Positions 1 through 9,000 of a stretch of DNA of 64,000 nt are shown here, one piece after another (position 1 is the first letter of the stretch; each line of letters starts with the position of its first letter). The notes beneath the pieces were generated by a model. It saw nothing but the letters and a program-made list of their open reading frames with translations. It had not been told where the DNA came from and made no database searches. The DNA is from CBDFKS01 sp965248905 (GTDB taxonomy: Bacteria > Chloroflexota > Dehalococcoidia > Lucifugimonadales > JAGWBF01). The DNA is taken from NCBI GenBank assembly GCA_965248905.1, contig CBDFKS010000004.1, positions 186,001 to 250,000 of the forward strand. Reading direction: 5' to 3'. Made by a program: the position numbers and the translations under genes.

Positions 1-707
1 CCCAGCGCCTTGCTGGGGCCGGTGTCGGTCAGAGCTATGCTCTTTAGTAGGGTACGGCTGGACATCATGAACAATGCTGCCGGCACGCCCTTGTCTGATA
101 CATCGGCGATTGCAAGGCCGATCCGCCCGTCGTTCAGGTACAGTACATCAAAGAAATCGCCTCCCACGTTACGCGCTGCCTCCATCTTGCCGTACACCCC
201 ATAGCCGGGCCCTTTGGGGAACTGGGTGGGAAGAATGGACTGCTGCATCTGCCTGGCTACGTCCAGCTCGTTCTGCAAAACTACCAGCTTGTCTCGAGAT
301 AGGAGGGCTTCCCGCCACTCGGCCATATGGCGCAGTGTCCGGTCAATAGTCACCCGCAAGTCTTCAAAATCTAAGGGTTTGGTGACGAAGTCGAAGGCGC
401 CTCGGTTCATGGCCGTGCGTATGTTCTTCATGTCGCCGTACGCCGAAATTATTACGGAGCGGATGTTGGGGTCCACCTTGGGGATCTGCTCCAACAGCGT
501 AAGGCCATCCATCTGAGGCATGTTGATGTCCGAGAGCACCATGTCGATGTCCTCGTCCTGCTTTAGCCTCTCAAGAGCCTCTACGCCGTTTTGAGCAAAG
601 ACAAACTGGTAGCGACCCGCTCGAATGTTCTGGCGCATACGCTGCAGCATGAGCGACTCCAAGTCCGGCTCATCGTCAACCACCAGGATCTTGTACGGCT
701 CTTGCAT
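1..707 (-). CDS. Response regulator with PP2C/SpoIIE-type phosphatase domain (RsbU-like), 3' end outside window
   Basis: Reading the minus strand from an ATG at 707 gives an open frame to the window edge (about 235 codons, no stop). Residues 1-120 are a receiver (REC) domain: acidic pair in VVDDEPD, phospho-acceptor D60 in LSDINMPQMDG, S88 and K110 (FVTKPLD). A helical linker follows (about 125-160, with the ARQMQQSILP motif usual before this domain), then the start of a PP2C/SpoIIE phosphatase with the metal-binding VGGDFFD and IADVSDKG motifs. Family knowledge: such proteins dephosphorylate a STAS anti-sigma antagonist in partner-switching control. The STAS gene directly upstream on the same strand (95 bp gap) fits this. 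The C-terminus is not visible. Confidence 0.9.
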   Translation of the reverse strand, partial: MQEPYKILVVDDEPDLESLMLQRMRQNIRAGRYQFVFAQNGVEALERLKQDEDIDMVLSDINMPQMDGLTLLEQIPKVDPNIRSVIISAYGDMKNIRTAMNRGAFDFVTKPLDFEDLRVTIDRTLRHMAEWREALLSRDKLVVLQNELDVARQMQQSILPTQFPKGPGYGVYGKMEAARNVGGDFFDVLYLNDGRIGLAIADVSDKGVPAALFMMSSRTLLKSIALTDTGPSKAL

Positions 708-801
708 TACTACCGTCCCTTGGCGCTTTAGCCTTGGGGTCTGCCACCTTCTTGATATTCGAGGTCCCGCTCTTGGATACCTGTGAATAGCCCGGAATTG
801 G

Positions 802-1140
802 TCAGCCGTTGAATGAGGCTAGAGCCTCAGCTTGAGAAGCGTGAACGGAGATGATCTTGTCGAAACCACTGATCTCGAACACCTCCCGTATCGACTCCGA
901 AAGTGAACAGATCGCAAATTTCGCGTTCTGGTCTTGCAATGCCCTGGCGGTTAGCAAGATAACCCGAAGGCCGGCACTGCTGATGTAGGATAGCTGCTGC
1001 ATATCCAGGATTACAGCACGCTCGCCTGGGTCTATAGCAGCCTCTAAAGCATCCTGGAATTCCCGGGCATTGGTGCCATCGACGCGCCCCTTCGTCTTTG
1101 CAATTAAGATATCCCCCAGTCGCTCGGTCTCGACGCCCAT
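802..1140 (-). CDS. STAS-domain anti-sigma factor antagonist
   Basis: A 112-residue protein made almost entirely of one STAS domain. The LSYISSAGLRVIL segment holds the conserved serine phosphorylated by anti-sigma kinases of the RsbW/SpoIIAB type. A longer frame opens at 1197, but the ATG at 1140 has AGGGAG just upstream and starts the domain at the usual point, so I chose it. It probably forms a partner-switch module with the downstream PP2C gene. No anti-sigma kinase or sigma factor is in the window, so the target is unknown. Confidence 0.9.
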   Translation of the reverse strand: MGVETERLGDILIAKTKGRVDGTNAREFQDALEAAIDPGERAVILDMQQLSYISSAGLRVILLTARALQDQNAKFAICSLSESIREVFEISGFDKIISVHASQAEALASFNG

Positions 1141-1199
1141 ATGCGCATATCTCCCTAATGTTGCGACTATATACTGGTGCCACACCAGTTTACCCACGT

Positions 1200-1646
1200 C
1201 TTATTGAATGTTTCCACTGCTCCCAACCGTAAATCTGGTGGCAGCAAGGATAGACACCGTGAGCAGTGCTGCCAGTGAGGTATTTATTATACCGCTTATG
1301 CCGCCACCTCCATGCACGGCCAAGATGCCTGCTTCGCCAGCTACTGGGCTCAGAATCCAGCCGCCCACTGGACCAACATAGCCTGAGCGGGTCTGAAAGT
1401 TGCCGGGCCGCAATCACACCGGTGACTGTGCTCAATTGATGGCAGCGACGTGGGTAATAGCGTTGGCCGTGCTGACGCCTTTGTCTGTGGCCAGCTGGCG
1501 GTCTTCACGAGACCCATGCTAGGGAACATATACCTCGTTTCGGTGTCGTCAAAGGACAAGATCGGGGAAAGATTGGCAGGTAATGGACTATTTACCCCCA
1601 GTCCAAAAACTGGCGCATCGGGATACCGATGGCGCCAGTGTAAACC
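1200..1646. other. Interval with no supported gene
   Basis: About 450 bases between the STAS gene and the insertion sequence remnants. A 70-codon minus-strand frame (1201-1413) ends in a hydrophobic stretch that could be the tail of a membrane or secreted protein, but it has no recognisable domain, no good ribosome binding site, and an unrelated frame upstream. I see no RNA gene or clear terminator. Confidence 0.4.
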
Positions 1647-1701
1647 GTCAGCGAAAATGGGACACATAAGGGGGTGTTAGCAACCAGCAGAAGTGGGACA
1701 C
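1647..1701 (+). repeat. Two adjoining IS3-type element ends (remnant)
   Basis: Bases 1647-1674 match the left end of the IS3 element at 12154 (GTCAGCGAAAATGGGACA followed by a G-rich run). Bases 1676-1701 match, in reverse complement, the right end of that same element at about 13660-13683 (GCAACCAGC then TGGGACAC). Both read inward to the right, so a 28-bp scrap of one copy abuts the right end of another copy. This marks the border of the IS nest. Confidence 0.7.
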
Positions 1702-2308
1702 TTTGGGAGCCGAGAGATCAGGGGGGTTATGGAGGTCTTGTAAGCTCCCTGATTTCCCTGTTGTGCTGTCTTCGCCGTTCAATTGTCTGAGCCTGTACCT
1801 CCCTTCTGCGTTGTAGTATCTCTTCTCGCCTGCCCCTCAGCACGTCCGAGGGCGTCACGTTTCCTAGGGCCTTGTGATAGCGCCGGTAGTTGTAGTAGCT
1901 GACGAAGGCCACGATGGCCGCCTCCAAGTCGGATGGCAACTCATAGGACAATTGGTTCACGTCCCGCTTGAGGGTCTGGTGGTAGCGCTCCACCTTGCCG
2001 TTGGTCTGAGGATGGAAAGGGGCTGCCAGGATGTGCCTAATGCCCACCATGCCCAGGTAGTCTCTGAACGCTCTGGATACATAGCCGGGACCGTTGTCGC
2101 TCAGCAGCTTGGTCCGGTCCGTTATCGGGACCTGGTCCATGCCCGTTCTGTCCACGGCCTCCTGGACCGCCTCTATGAAGGAGTCGGATGTCATATCCTT
2201 CTGAAGCCTGTGGGCCAGTATGAAACGGGAGTAGTCGTCCATGACGGTGACCAGGTAGTAGTAGCCCCAACCCACCACTCTGAAGTAGGAGGCGTCGGTG
2301 GCCCACAT
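1676..2308 (-). pseudogene. IS3-family OrfB (integrase) C-terminal fragment
   Basis: The minus strand from about 2308 to the stop at 1727 encodes the rve integrase part of an IS3 OrfB: WATDASYF, DDYSRF, LLSDNGPGY, HPQTNGKVERYHQ and the YNYRRYH tail. It closely resembles the copy at 12659-13644. The whole N-terminal half is missing: homology stops just upstream of WATDASYF, where an IS256-type end begins. The frame stays open further upstream, but that stretch is antisense to the IS256 fragment and is not real protein. Dead element. Confidence 0.88.
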
Positions 2309-2692
2309 AGTAGAGTCCCAGGAAGTGGTGTAAGAAGAGGAGAGGGTCTGGATGAAGAGAGACCACCACGTCATCCTTAGCGGGCAAAGACGAGCCTGAG
2401 AAAGGAGGACAACGGTGGTCAAGGAAAGGATGGACCTGCTTGAGCTAATGCGCAAGAGGGGAGTCGACGGTGACGTGGACTTTCTACGAGAGGCACTGAG
2501 AGTGCTGGTCGAGGAGATCATGGAGGCTGATGTGTCATCGAGGACCGGTGCTGGGTATGGAGAACGCAACCCTGAGCGGGTGACCCAGCGCAACGGGTAC
2601 CGGTCACGAGCATGGGACACTCGCGTAGGGACAATGGAGTTGCAGATACCCAAGCTGAGGGAGGGGAGCTACTTCCCGAGCCTATTGGAGTT
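2309..2692 (+). pseudogene. IS256-family (Mutator) transposase N-terminal fragment
   Basis: From the ATG at 2430 (or GTG at 2415) the plus strand encodes about 88 residues typical of an IS256-family transposase start (MDLLELMRKRG, NGYRSRAWDTRVGTMEL, IPKLREGSYFPSLLE). Homology ends abruptly at about 2692, where an oppositely oriented IS5-type transposase begins. The upstream 2309-2429 looks like the element's terminal region (GTCCCAGGAAGTGGTGTAAG). The catalytic DDE domain is absent. It evidently inserted into the IS3 copy on its left and was then truncated. Confidence 0.85.
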
Positions 2693-3197
2693 CTCCATCA
2701 AGGCATGGGCCATGAATACCAGCTTGGCTTCCTTGCCTTTCCCCTTGCGCAGCAGCCGGGCCTCCGGGTCCGTGGTGCTCTGATGGGTGGCATTGCTACG
2801 CCGTTCTCCATGGAAGTCCACCGAGGGATTGCCCTGGTCATCGTCTGTCGTCTTGGGTGGGTCACCGTCCCTGGGTTTGAAGCTCTTCAGGCTGGCGGCC
2901 GCCTCAATCAATGTTCCGTCCACGGTGAAGTGCTCGTCCGACAGCAGGCCCCACCGGTCCGCTTACAGTACCACTTCGTCGAACAAGGCCTGGCCCACCC
3001 GGTGCTTCAGGAGCCGCTCCCGGTTCTTGGTGAAGGTGGTGGCATCAAAGCTGGGCTCAACCAGGTTCATCCCCAGAAACCAGCGGAAGAGGAGGTTGTA
3101 GTCTAGTACTCAGTCAACTCGGTTTTGGTAATTGTTTAAGAAAACGTCTAAGGTTGCTACCCTTTTTTAGGAGTGTTGACGTAGGAGGGTGGCAGCC

Positions 3198-3668
3198 ATG
3201 GGACGAGAACGGTATGTGGTCCGGTTGGAAAGGGAAGAACGAGACCAGTTGGAACGACTGATTCGCGGGGGAAAGAGCCCAGCGCGAAAGGTTGCCCGGG
3301 CCCGTATTCTGCTAAAGGCAGATACGGGCTGGGGGGTGATGCGCATCGTGGAGGCGCTGGACACGTCTGCGGGTACGGTGTGCCGTACCAAGCGGCGGTA
3401 CCTGGAGGGAGGACTGAAGCGGGCCTTGGAGGAAGATCCTCGGCCAGGACATCCGACCAAACTGGATGAGCGGGGGGAAGCGCACCTGATTGCCCTGGCG
3501 TGCAGCGAGGCCCCCCCAGGCCATGACCACTGGACCCTGCGGCTCCTGGCAAACAAGGTGGTGGAGTTGGGGCTGGCGCCCTCCATGTCCCACGAGGGAA
3601 TTCGCAAGCGGTTGAAAAAAACAGTCTCAAGCCGTGGCAGAAGAAGGAGTGGTGTATTCCCCAGGTGA
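3198..3668 (+). CDS. IS630 transposase, first frame (N-terminal DNA-binding part), copy 1
   Basis: 156 residues from the ATG at 3198, with AGGAGG 9 bases upstream (a GTG at 3189 overlaps that site less well). Helix-turn-helix content includes ARARILLKADTGWG and AGTVCRTKRRYLEGG, typical of the N-terminus of IS630/Tc1-like transposases. The frame ends 4 bp into the second frame. A seven-A run at 3615-3621 precedes the overlap. A -1 slip there replaces the tail with KNSLKPWQKKEWCIPQV, which leads straight into the catalytic frame, so the functional product is probably a 371-residue fusion. Confidence 0.9.
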   Translation: MGRERYVVRLEREERDQLERLIRGGKSPARKVARARILLKADTGWGVMRIVEALDTSAGTVCRTKRRYLEGGLKRALEEDPRPGHPTKLDERGEAHLIALACSEAPPGHDHWTLRLLANKVVELGLAPSMSHEGIRKRLKKTVSSRGRRRSGVFPR

Positions 3669-4312
3669 GCGCCGAGTTTGTGGCGTGTATGGAGGATGTG
3701 CTGGACCTTTACGCGGAACCCTATGACCCAGAGCGCCCGGTGGTCTGTTTCGACGAGACCTCCAAGCAGTTGCTGGCGGAAAAGAGGTCTCCGATCCCGC
3801 CCAAGCCGGCACGACGGGAGCGATACGATTACGAGTACCAGCGCAATGGCACCCGAAACCTGTTCATGCTGTGCGAGCCCCTGGCGGGCTGGAGGCATGT
3901 GGCAGTGACCGAACGTCGTACCATGGTGGACTTCGCTAAGCAGATGCGGTGGCTGGCCGATGAAGCTTACCCAGCGTCCGAGAAGATCCGGGTGGTGCTG
4001 GACAACCTCAACACCCACAAACCAGCTTCCCTCTACGAAACCTTCGAGCCCAAGGAGGCTAGGCGAATACGCAAACGCTTGGAGTTTCACTACACTCCCA
4101 AGCACGGTAGTTGGCTCAACATGGCAGAGATCGAGTTCAGTGTCTTGGCCAGGCGAGTCCTGCGCCGGCGTATTGCCGATGAAGAGACTTTGAGTGGCGA
4201 GATCGCGGCCCTGGAGGCAGAACGAAACCAAGCCGGAGCAACCATTGACTGGAGATTCTCCACTGTGGACGCCCGAGTCAAGCTTCACCATCTCTATCCT
4301 GCCAACAATTAG
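3665..4312 (+). CDS. IS630 transposase, second frame (DDE catalytic part), copy 1
   Basis: 215 residues holding the DDE catalytic triad of IS630 transposases: first Asp in VVCFDETSKQL, second Asp in VVLDNLNTHKP, Glu in SWLNMAEIEFSVL. The frame lies -1 relative to the first frame and its upstream part reads into the seven-A run, so it is probably translated mainly as a frameshift fusion. The ATG/GTG-like start at 3665 overlaps the first frame's stop (GGTGAGC). It ends just before the right inverted repeat. Confidence 0.93.
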   Translation: MSAEFVACMEDVLDLYAEPYDPERPVVCFDETSKQLLAEKRSPIPPKPARRERYDYEYQRNGTRNLFMLCEPLAGWRHVAVTERRTMVDFAKQMRWLADEAYPASEKIRVVLDNLNTHKPASLYETFEPKEARRIRKRLEFHYTPKHGSWLNMAEIEFSVLARRVLRRRIADEETLSGEIAALEAERNQAGATIDWRFSTVDARVKLHHLYPANN

Positions 4313-4680
4313 GTTGACTGAGTACTAGTTGTTCGCAGAAGCCCCGTTCGCTGCGCACCGAGTACAGGGCAATCAGCAGTGAAGACTTCAGCAGTCGTTC
4401 GGGAGGAATCGAAGGCCGGCCTACGTCGGCGTACATCCGGTCCAGATCCGGGGATAGCGCCTTCAGGGCTTGGTCAGCCAGCTTCTTGATAACCCGCAGC
4501 GGATGATCGGGTGGCACTCGCGTCTCCAGGTCAATGAAGGCCAACATGGTTACCTGTGGTTCATGTCGTCCGCGCACCACCGCCACCTCCCCGGCTGTTT
4601 CCTATATTGTACCCCAGCTATCTTCTCCCCTTGACGTCTGTCCGTCCCAGGGTTTTTCAGCAGCCTGCTAGGGCACTGCA

Positions 4681-5649
4681 ATGGGTCTGCGCAAACTCCA
4701 CCGGGTCACGTCCCATAGAGTGGTCGAGTTTAGAACGGCAGTTCTGCCGGCGGACATCTTTGGTGACCAGGCCGTCGGCCTCGACTCGGACGGCGAGGTT
4801 TACCTGGTGAATATCACCATAGGAGAGAGACGCCAACTCACCAATGACGGGCACAGGAAATTCGGAGCCGTCATCTCCACTGACTACGTCGCGTGGATAG
4901 ACCAGCGGAGGAAGATCGAACTGCCCGAAACCGACAGCGCTACTCCCCTATTCGGTGATGGCATATTTCTGCTTGATCTGAGTACCGGCAAGGAACGCCG
5001 GATAACCGACAAGCCGGCTGGGCGACGCTTTCTTCAGATGTCCGGCTCACGCCTGGTTGGGCAGGACAACAGAAACGAACTCGGAGAGCATTACACTCAC
5101 TTCGATATCTATGCTTACGATCTAAGAAAACGACGAGGAGCTTCAGGTTGCAATCGCCCCCGGAGTTCAACAGTGGCCGCCTATTTACGGCGACTTAGTC
5201 GTATGGGCGGACAACAGGACCCGGTAATGGGAACACCCGAGGCAGGCTGCGGCAACTGCTCCGACAATCGGTTCGACATCTACTCGTACGACTTCACCAC
5301 CGGGGAAGAGAGACCACTGGTTGAGTCTGGACTCAACAACGGACCCCGTTCCATCCACGGGCAATATGTCGTGTGGCAAGGATCTAGAGAGGATAGCGGG
5401 TCGGACATTAACGTGTTGGACCTCGGAGACCGACACAAGCGAACGGTCGCCAAGGTAGACAGGCCATACGTCGGGCCGTTGGTGTCTGGCAATTTTATGG
5501 TCTGGACAGTCAGGGAAGATTGCGATTCCCCAGGCGGATTGCCCGAAAACGTGCCGACCGGCGCGTTCGCACTCAACCTGAAGACGGATGAAAGTTCGCC
5601 AGATATCCAACTACGTCGAGCCACAGGCTTTGCTCCACGAAAAACGTAG
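4681..5649 (+). pseudogene. TolB-like beta-propeller protein, 5'-truncated and frameshifted
   Basis: Repeated blades of the type DIYAYDL / DIYSYDFTTGEERPL, each about 50-60 residues, followed by YVVW or VAWIDQR strands, identify a WD40-like/TolB propeller, usually extracytoplasmic. No signal peptide is present and the frame starts 9 bases after the IS5 terminus, so the N-terminus was probably cut off. Between about 5124 and 5220 the frame is wrong: one extra A in CTAAGAAAAC and one compensating base loss near 5216. The alternative frame there reads ENDEELQVAIAPG and WPPIYGDLVVWADNRT, restoring a propeller blade. Function unknown. Confidence 0.7.
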
Positions 5650-6093
5650 CGCTTACCCATGAGAACTGCTTCGGGACCATCCGTGTGTACGCCGTATTCC
5701 TCGTATCCTCACAGTCCTGATCCGACGGCGTGGCGCAGTGGGGTCTCAGAGGAGGTTGCCGACCAACGTGCTGCCGACGACTCGTAGTTGTTCACCAGAG
5801 CTAGATAGCCTAGGCGCGGGAACTTTTGTGCGTGACAGAGCGTTAATATGATCGATAAGAGGAAACCGATGTGTAGTCAATAATCAAGAACCTTGCCAGG
5901 CACACTCAGTGGAGGACGACTTGAGAAGGATCAGCGTGGGGCGTTACGCAGGCAGTCGGTACGGAGCAGAAGTACCAGTTGCCCTGGTGGCAGCGGCTAT
6001 GGTTGATCGTGCGGTGGAACTTTTTCTGGCCCAGGTACGTCTACATTATTAAAGGTAGCACCTGCGAAATCGATGGTAAGGAGTCCACGTTCG
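5650..6093. other. Non-coding interval upstream of the alpha-2-macroglobulin gene
   Basis: About 440 bases with only short frames and no domain I recognise. The last part (5920-6093) should contain the promoter and leader of the macroglobulin gene. I could not fix a convincing -35/-10 pair. The AAGGAG at about 6077 is the ribosome binding site for the ATG at 6094. Confidence 0.4.
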
Positions 6094-9000
6094 ATGAAGA
6101 AACTCTTGACGTTGGCAACTATGACGGTCCTGTTGATGATACTGATGGGCTGCGATGGGACCAGTCCGACAACCGAACCGCATCGGCCTCTGGAAACTCC
6201 GGTTACTCAAACCCCCACTCCCACAGACGGAGCCACTCCTACAGCCAGACCTACGCCAAGGGTGGAGGTCGTTCCCGGCCTAGCACCGGATAGCTTCGTC
6301 GCCGTCGTTCCGCGAACGCTTCGGACAGGCTACACGGAGCGAGTCTCGGTATCCCTCTTCAACGGAGACCGGCCCGTGTCGGGCAAGGTGCGGCTGACCC
6401 TGCTGGACGATGGGGCATCGGTGAGCACCGTTGCTGCCAAGGTGGAGGGGGCGGCTAACATCGAGCTTCCAGTCCCGCAGCTCGAACGGGGCAAGTACGA
6501 GATCGAAGTCGAGGTCGAGGACGTCTCGGAGACCCGCAGCGCGTCCGTCGAGGTCGAGGATGGCGTGCTGCTGTTCGTGGAGACAGACAAGCCGATCTAC
6601 AAGCCGGGACAGACCGTCCATATCCGGCTGATGACGTTAGACGCCCTGCTAAAGCCCTGGCAGTCTGCCGCGACCATAGAGGTGCAGGACGCCAAGGGCA
6701 TCAAGGTATTCAAGAAGGAGGTTGCGACCGACGACTACGGGATGGTCACGGTCGACCTGCCGCTGTCGACCGAGCCCAATCTGGGCGTCTGGAAGCTCAC
6801 GGCCCTCGCGGGGGACCAGAAGACGCAGCTTGATGTAAGAGTAGAGGAGTACGTGCTGCCCAAGTATGAGGTGAACATCGACACCGAAAAGGACTGGGTG
6901 TTGGCAGATGAGCCGATCAAGGGCACCGTCTCCGGCGAGTACTCCTTCGGCAAACCGGTGGTGGGCGAGGTCGAGATCATGGCAACGAAATACGTCGGGG
7001 AGTGGGAGGAGTACGCCCGCTTCAACGGGCAGATTGACGGAGATACCACCTTCGAGCTTCCCCCGGTGGGGTACGTCGCTGGAGTCCCTGCCGCTGGCGG
7101 CCAGGGAAACGTCACCCTCGACGTGACTATCCGCGAGAAGGGAACCGGGTACGAAGAGAAGACCAGCAGGCTTCTGACCGTAGCGGCCACACCGGTGACG
7201 CTGAAGGTTATACCCGAGAGCCGGGTGTTCAAGCCCGGCCTGGAGATGGGATACCTGGTGGTAGCCCAAACGCCCGACGGGACTCCCATCGACACCGAAG
7301 TGGAACTCACTTTTCACTATCTGGACAAGGATTTTAGTGAGGTCGATAAGTCTGAGGGGACCAATGCCGAGAGGTTCAATGTTACCACCTCCAATGGCAA
7401 GGCCCTGCTGAAGGCTACGCCACCTTCAGACGCCATCCAGATGACACTAGAGGCCAGCGTAGGAGAGGAGGAGGCTTATACCTCGCTTACCTTGCAATCG
7501 GGCCACTCCCCCTCGGGCAACTTCATCCACGTCGAGCAGACAACCGAGGGTGACATAGGGGTAGGGGATATCATAGGGTTCCGAGTCAACTCGACGCGGG
7601 AGGCGCGCAACTTCTACTACGAGGTGCTTTCCAGGGGCACCGTCATCTTCACCCACGTATCGTCGGGCCCGGATATCGAGTTCGTCGCGACCCAGCTTAT
7701 GGCCCCGTCTTCGCGTATCCTCGTGTACCAGATACTGCCAAACAACGAGATCGCCGCCGACTACCTCCCATTCAGCGTCCAGGCGTCCTATCCCCACCAC
7801 GTACAGGTGGGCTTCAGCGAAGAGGAAGTGCGGCCAGGCACCGCGGTCGACATTAATGTACAAACCCAGGACGAGTCGCGCGTCGGCCTCGTGGCCGTGG
7901 ACAGGTCTGTCTTCATCCTGGCCGAAAACCGGCTGAACCTGCAGCAGGTCTTCAACGAGCTGGAGAAGCTCTACATGGAGCCGCAGGTGGAGCTCCACGA
8001 AGCACGACGCACCATCACAACGCGGGGAGCAGAAGAGACCTTCAAGGACGCAGGCACCATCGTGCTGACGAATAAGGAAGTCCCATCTGGTGAAAAGATC
8101 GAGGATAGGCAGTGGCGAGCGGTGCGACTTGTGGAGGCTGAGGCACTCGCGGCAATAGACGGAGCGGTCCAGAATGGAGCCATGCAGGCTACCATGGCCA
8201 TGCCCGGTGAGGCCCCCCTGGCAGAGGTAAAGCGGGTACGCCAATTCTTCCCCGAGACCTGGATCTGGCGGGACATCACCACTGACGAGAACGGAAGGGC
8301 CGTCGTCCCCGTCGAGGCACCCGACAGCATCACGACCTGGATGCTCCGCGCCGTGGGAATGTCCAAGGAGCACGGCCTTGGTATAGGAGAGAACTCGTTG
8401 CGGGTGTTCCAGCCCTTCTTCCTGACGGTGGACCTGCCCTTCTCGGCTATCCGGGGCGAGGAGTTCCCTATCAAGATCGCCCTGTTCAATTACCTTGACT
8501 CCCCTCAAGAGATCTTCGTGGAGATTGAGGGCAGCGATGAATTCGATCTACTGGACGCACCCTTGAAGTCGATCATCATCGAGGCCAACGACATCGGCGG
8601 GGCCGAGTTCATGATTCGCCCCAAGGGTCTTGGCAGCAACCCCGTCAAGATCACCGCGCGCAGCACCGAGGCCGCGGACGCCGTCATCAAGGAACTGCTC
8701 GTGGAGCCTGAGGGCATCGAGGTCGAGATCGTAGGCAATCACGTGATCTCCGACGGCCATCACCATGAGTTCCACACCAACTTGCCGTTCGATGCCATCG
8801 ACGGGTCGGGTCGGGCCTACGTCGCGCTGACGGGTAGCTTCCTGACACAGACCATCGAGGGTCTGGACCAGCTCCTGAGGATGCCCTTCGGGTGCGGCGA
8901 GCAGAACATGATCCTGTTTGCTCCGAACGTGTACATCGCCCGTTACCTGAAAGAGACGGGGCAGCTAAAGCCCGAGATAATGGCCAAGGCCGAGCACCTG

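Larger units (their letters stand above)
3106..4325 (+). mobile_element. IS630-family insertion sequence, copy 1 (1220 bp)
   Basis: Perfect 13-bp terminal inverted repeats, GTACTCAGTCAAC at the left and GTTGACTGAGTAC at the right. It is flanked by TA on both sides inside CTAG, as is known for IS630, which targets CTAG and duplicates TA. It carries two overlapping frames that together form one transposase. Apparently identical to copy 3 (54898-56117) as far as I can compare by eye, and to copy 2 apart from a 5-bp insertion there. The near identity implies recent transposition. Confidence 0.95.
2693..4586 (-). pseudogene. IS5-type transposase, interrupted and truncated
   Basis: Part 1 (4586 to about 4328) encodes the N-terminal DUF772-like region (VPPDHPLRVIKK, RPSIPPERLLKSSLL, YSVRSERGFCEQL). 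Part 2 (3103 down to 2693) continues DYNLLFRWFLGMNLVEPSFD, TKNRERLL and VDGTLIEAAASLKSF. Joining the halves through a single CTAG gives ...CEQL-DYNLL... in frame. Two further lesions: an in-frame TAA after LFDEVVL near 2970, and loss of everything after MAHALMEN at 2693. Non-functional. Confidence 0.88.
2693..4672 (-). mobile_element. IS5-type element remnant, split by IS630 copy 1
   Basis: The right end carries a terminal sequence (CAGCAGCCTGC within about 4649-4672) usual for this IS type. The left end is lost where it meets the IS256 fragment at about 2693. The transposase gene lies on the minus strand and is interrupted at the CTAG at 3103/4328 by the IS630 element. Removing that element rejoins the frame exactly. 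The right end abuts the damaged beta-propeller gene, which probably lost its start to this insertion. Confidence 0.8.

Noticed and set aside
1201..1413. 70-codon hydrophobic frame upstream of the STAS gene
   Set aside because: No homology, weak start region, and mixed frames upstream; not enough to call a gene.
3167..4291. A 374-codon minus-strand frame through IS630 copy 1 (and the same in copies 2 and 3)
   Set aside because: It is the antisense of the transposase frames, with no domain, and its presence in each copy only reflects copying of the element.
7447..8508. Long antisense frame inside the alpha-2-macroglobulin gene
   Set aside because: Plus strand has clear domains and motifs throughout; GC-rich codon bias explains the shadow frame.
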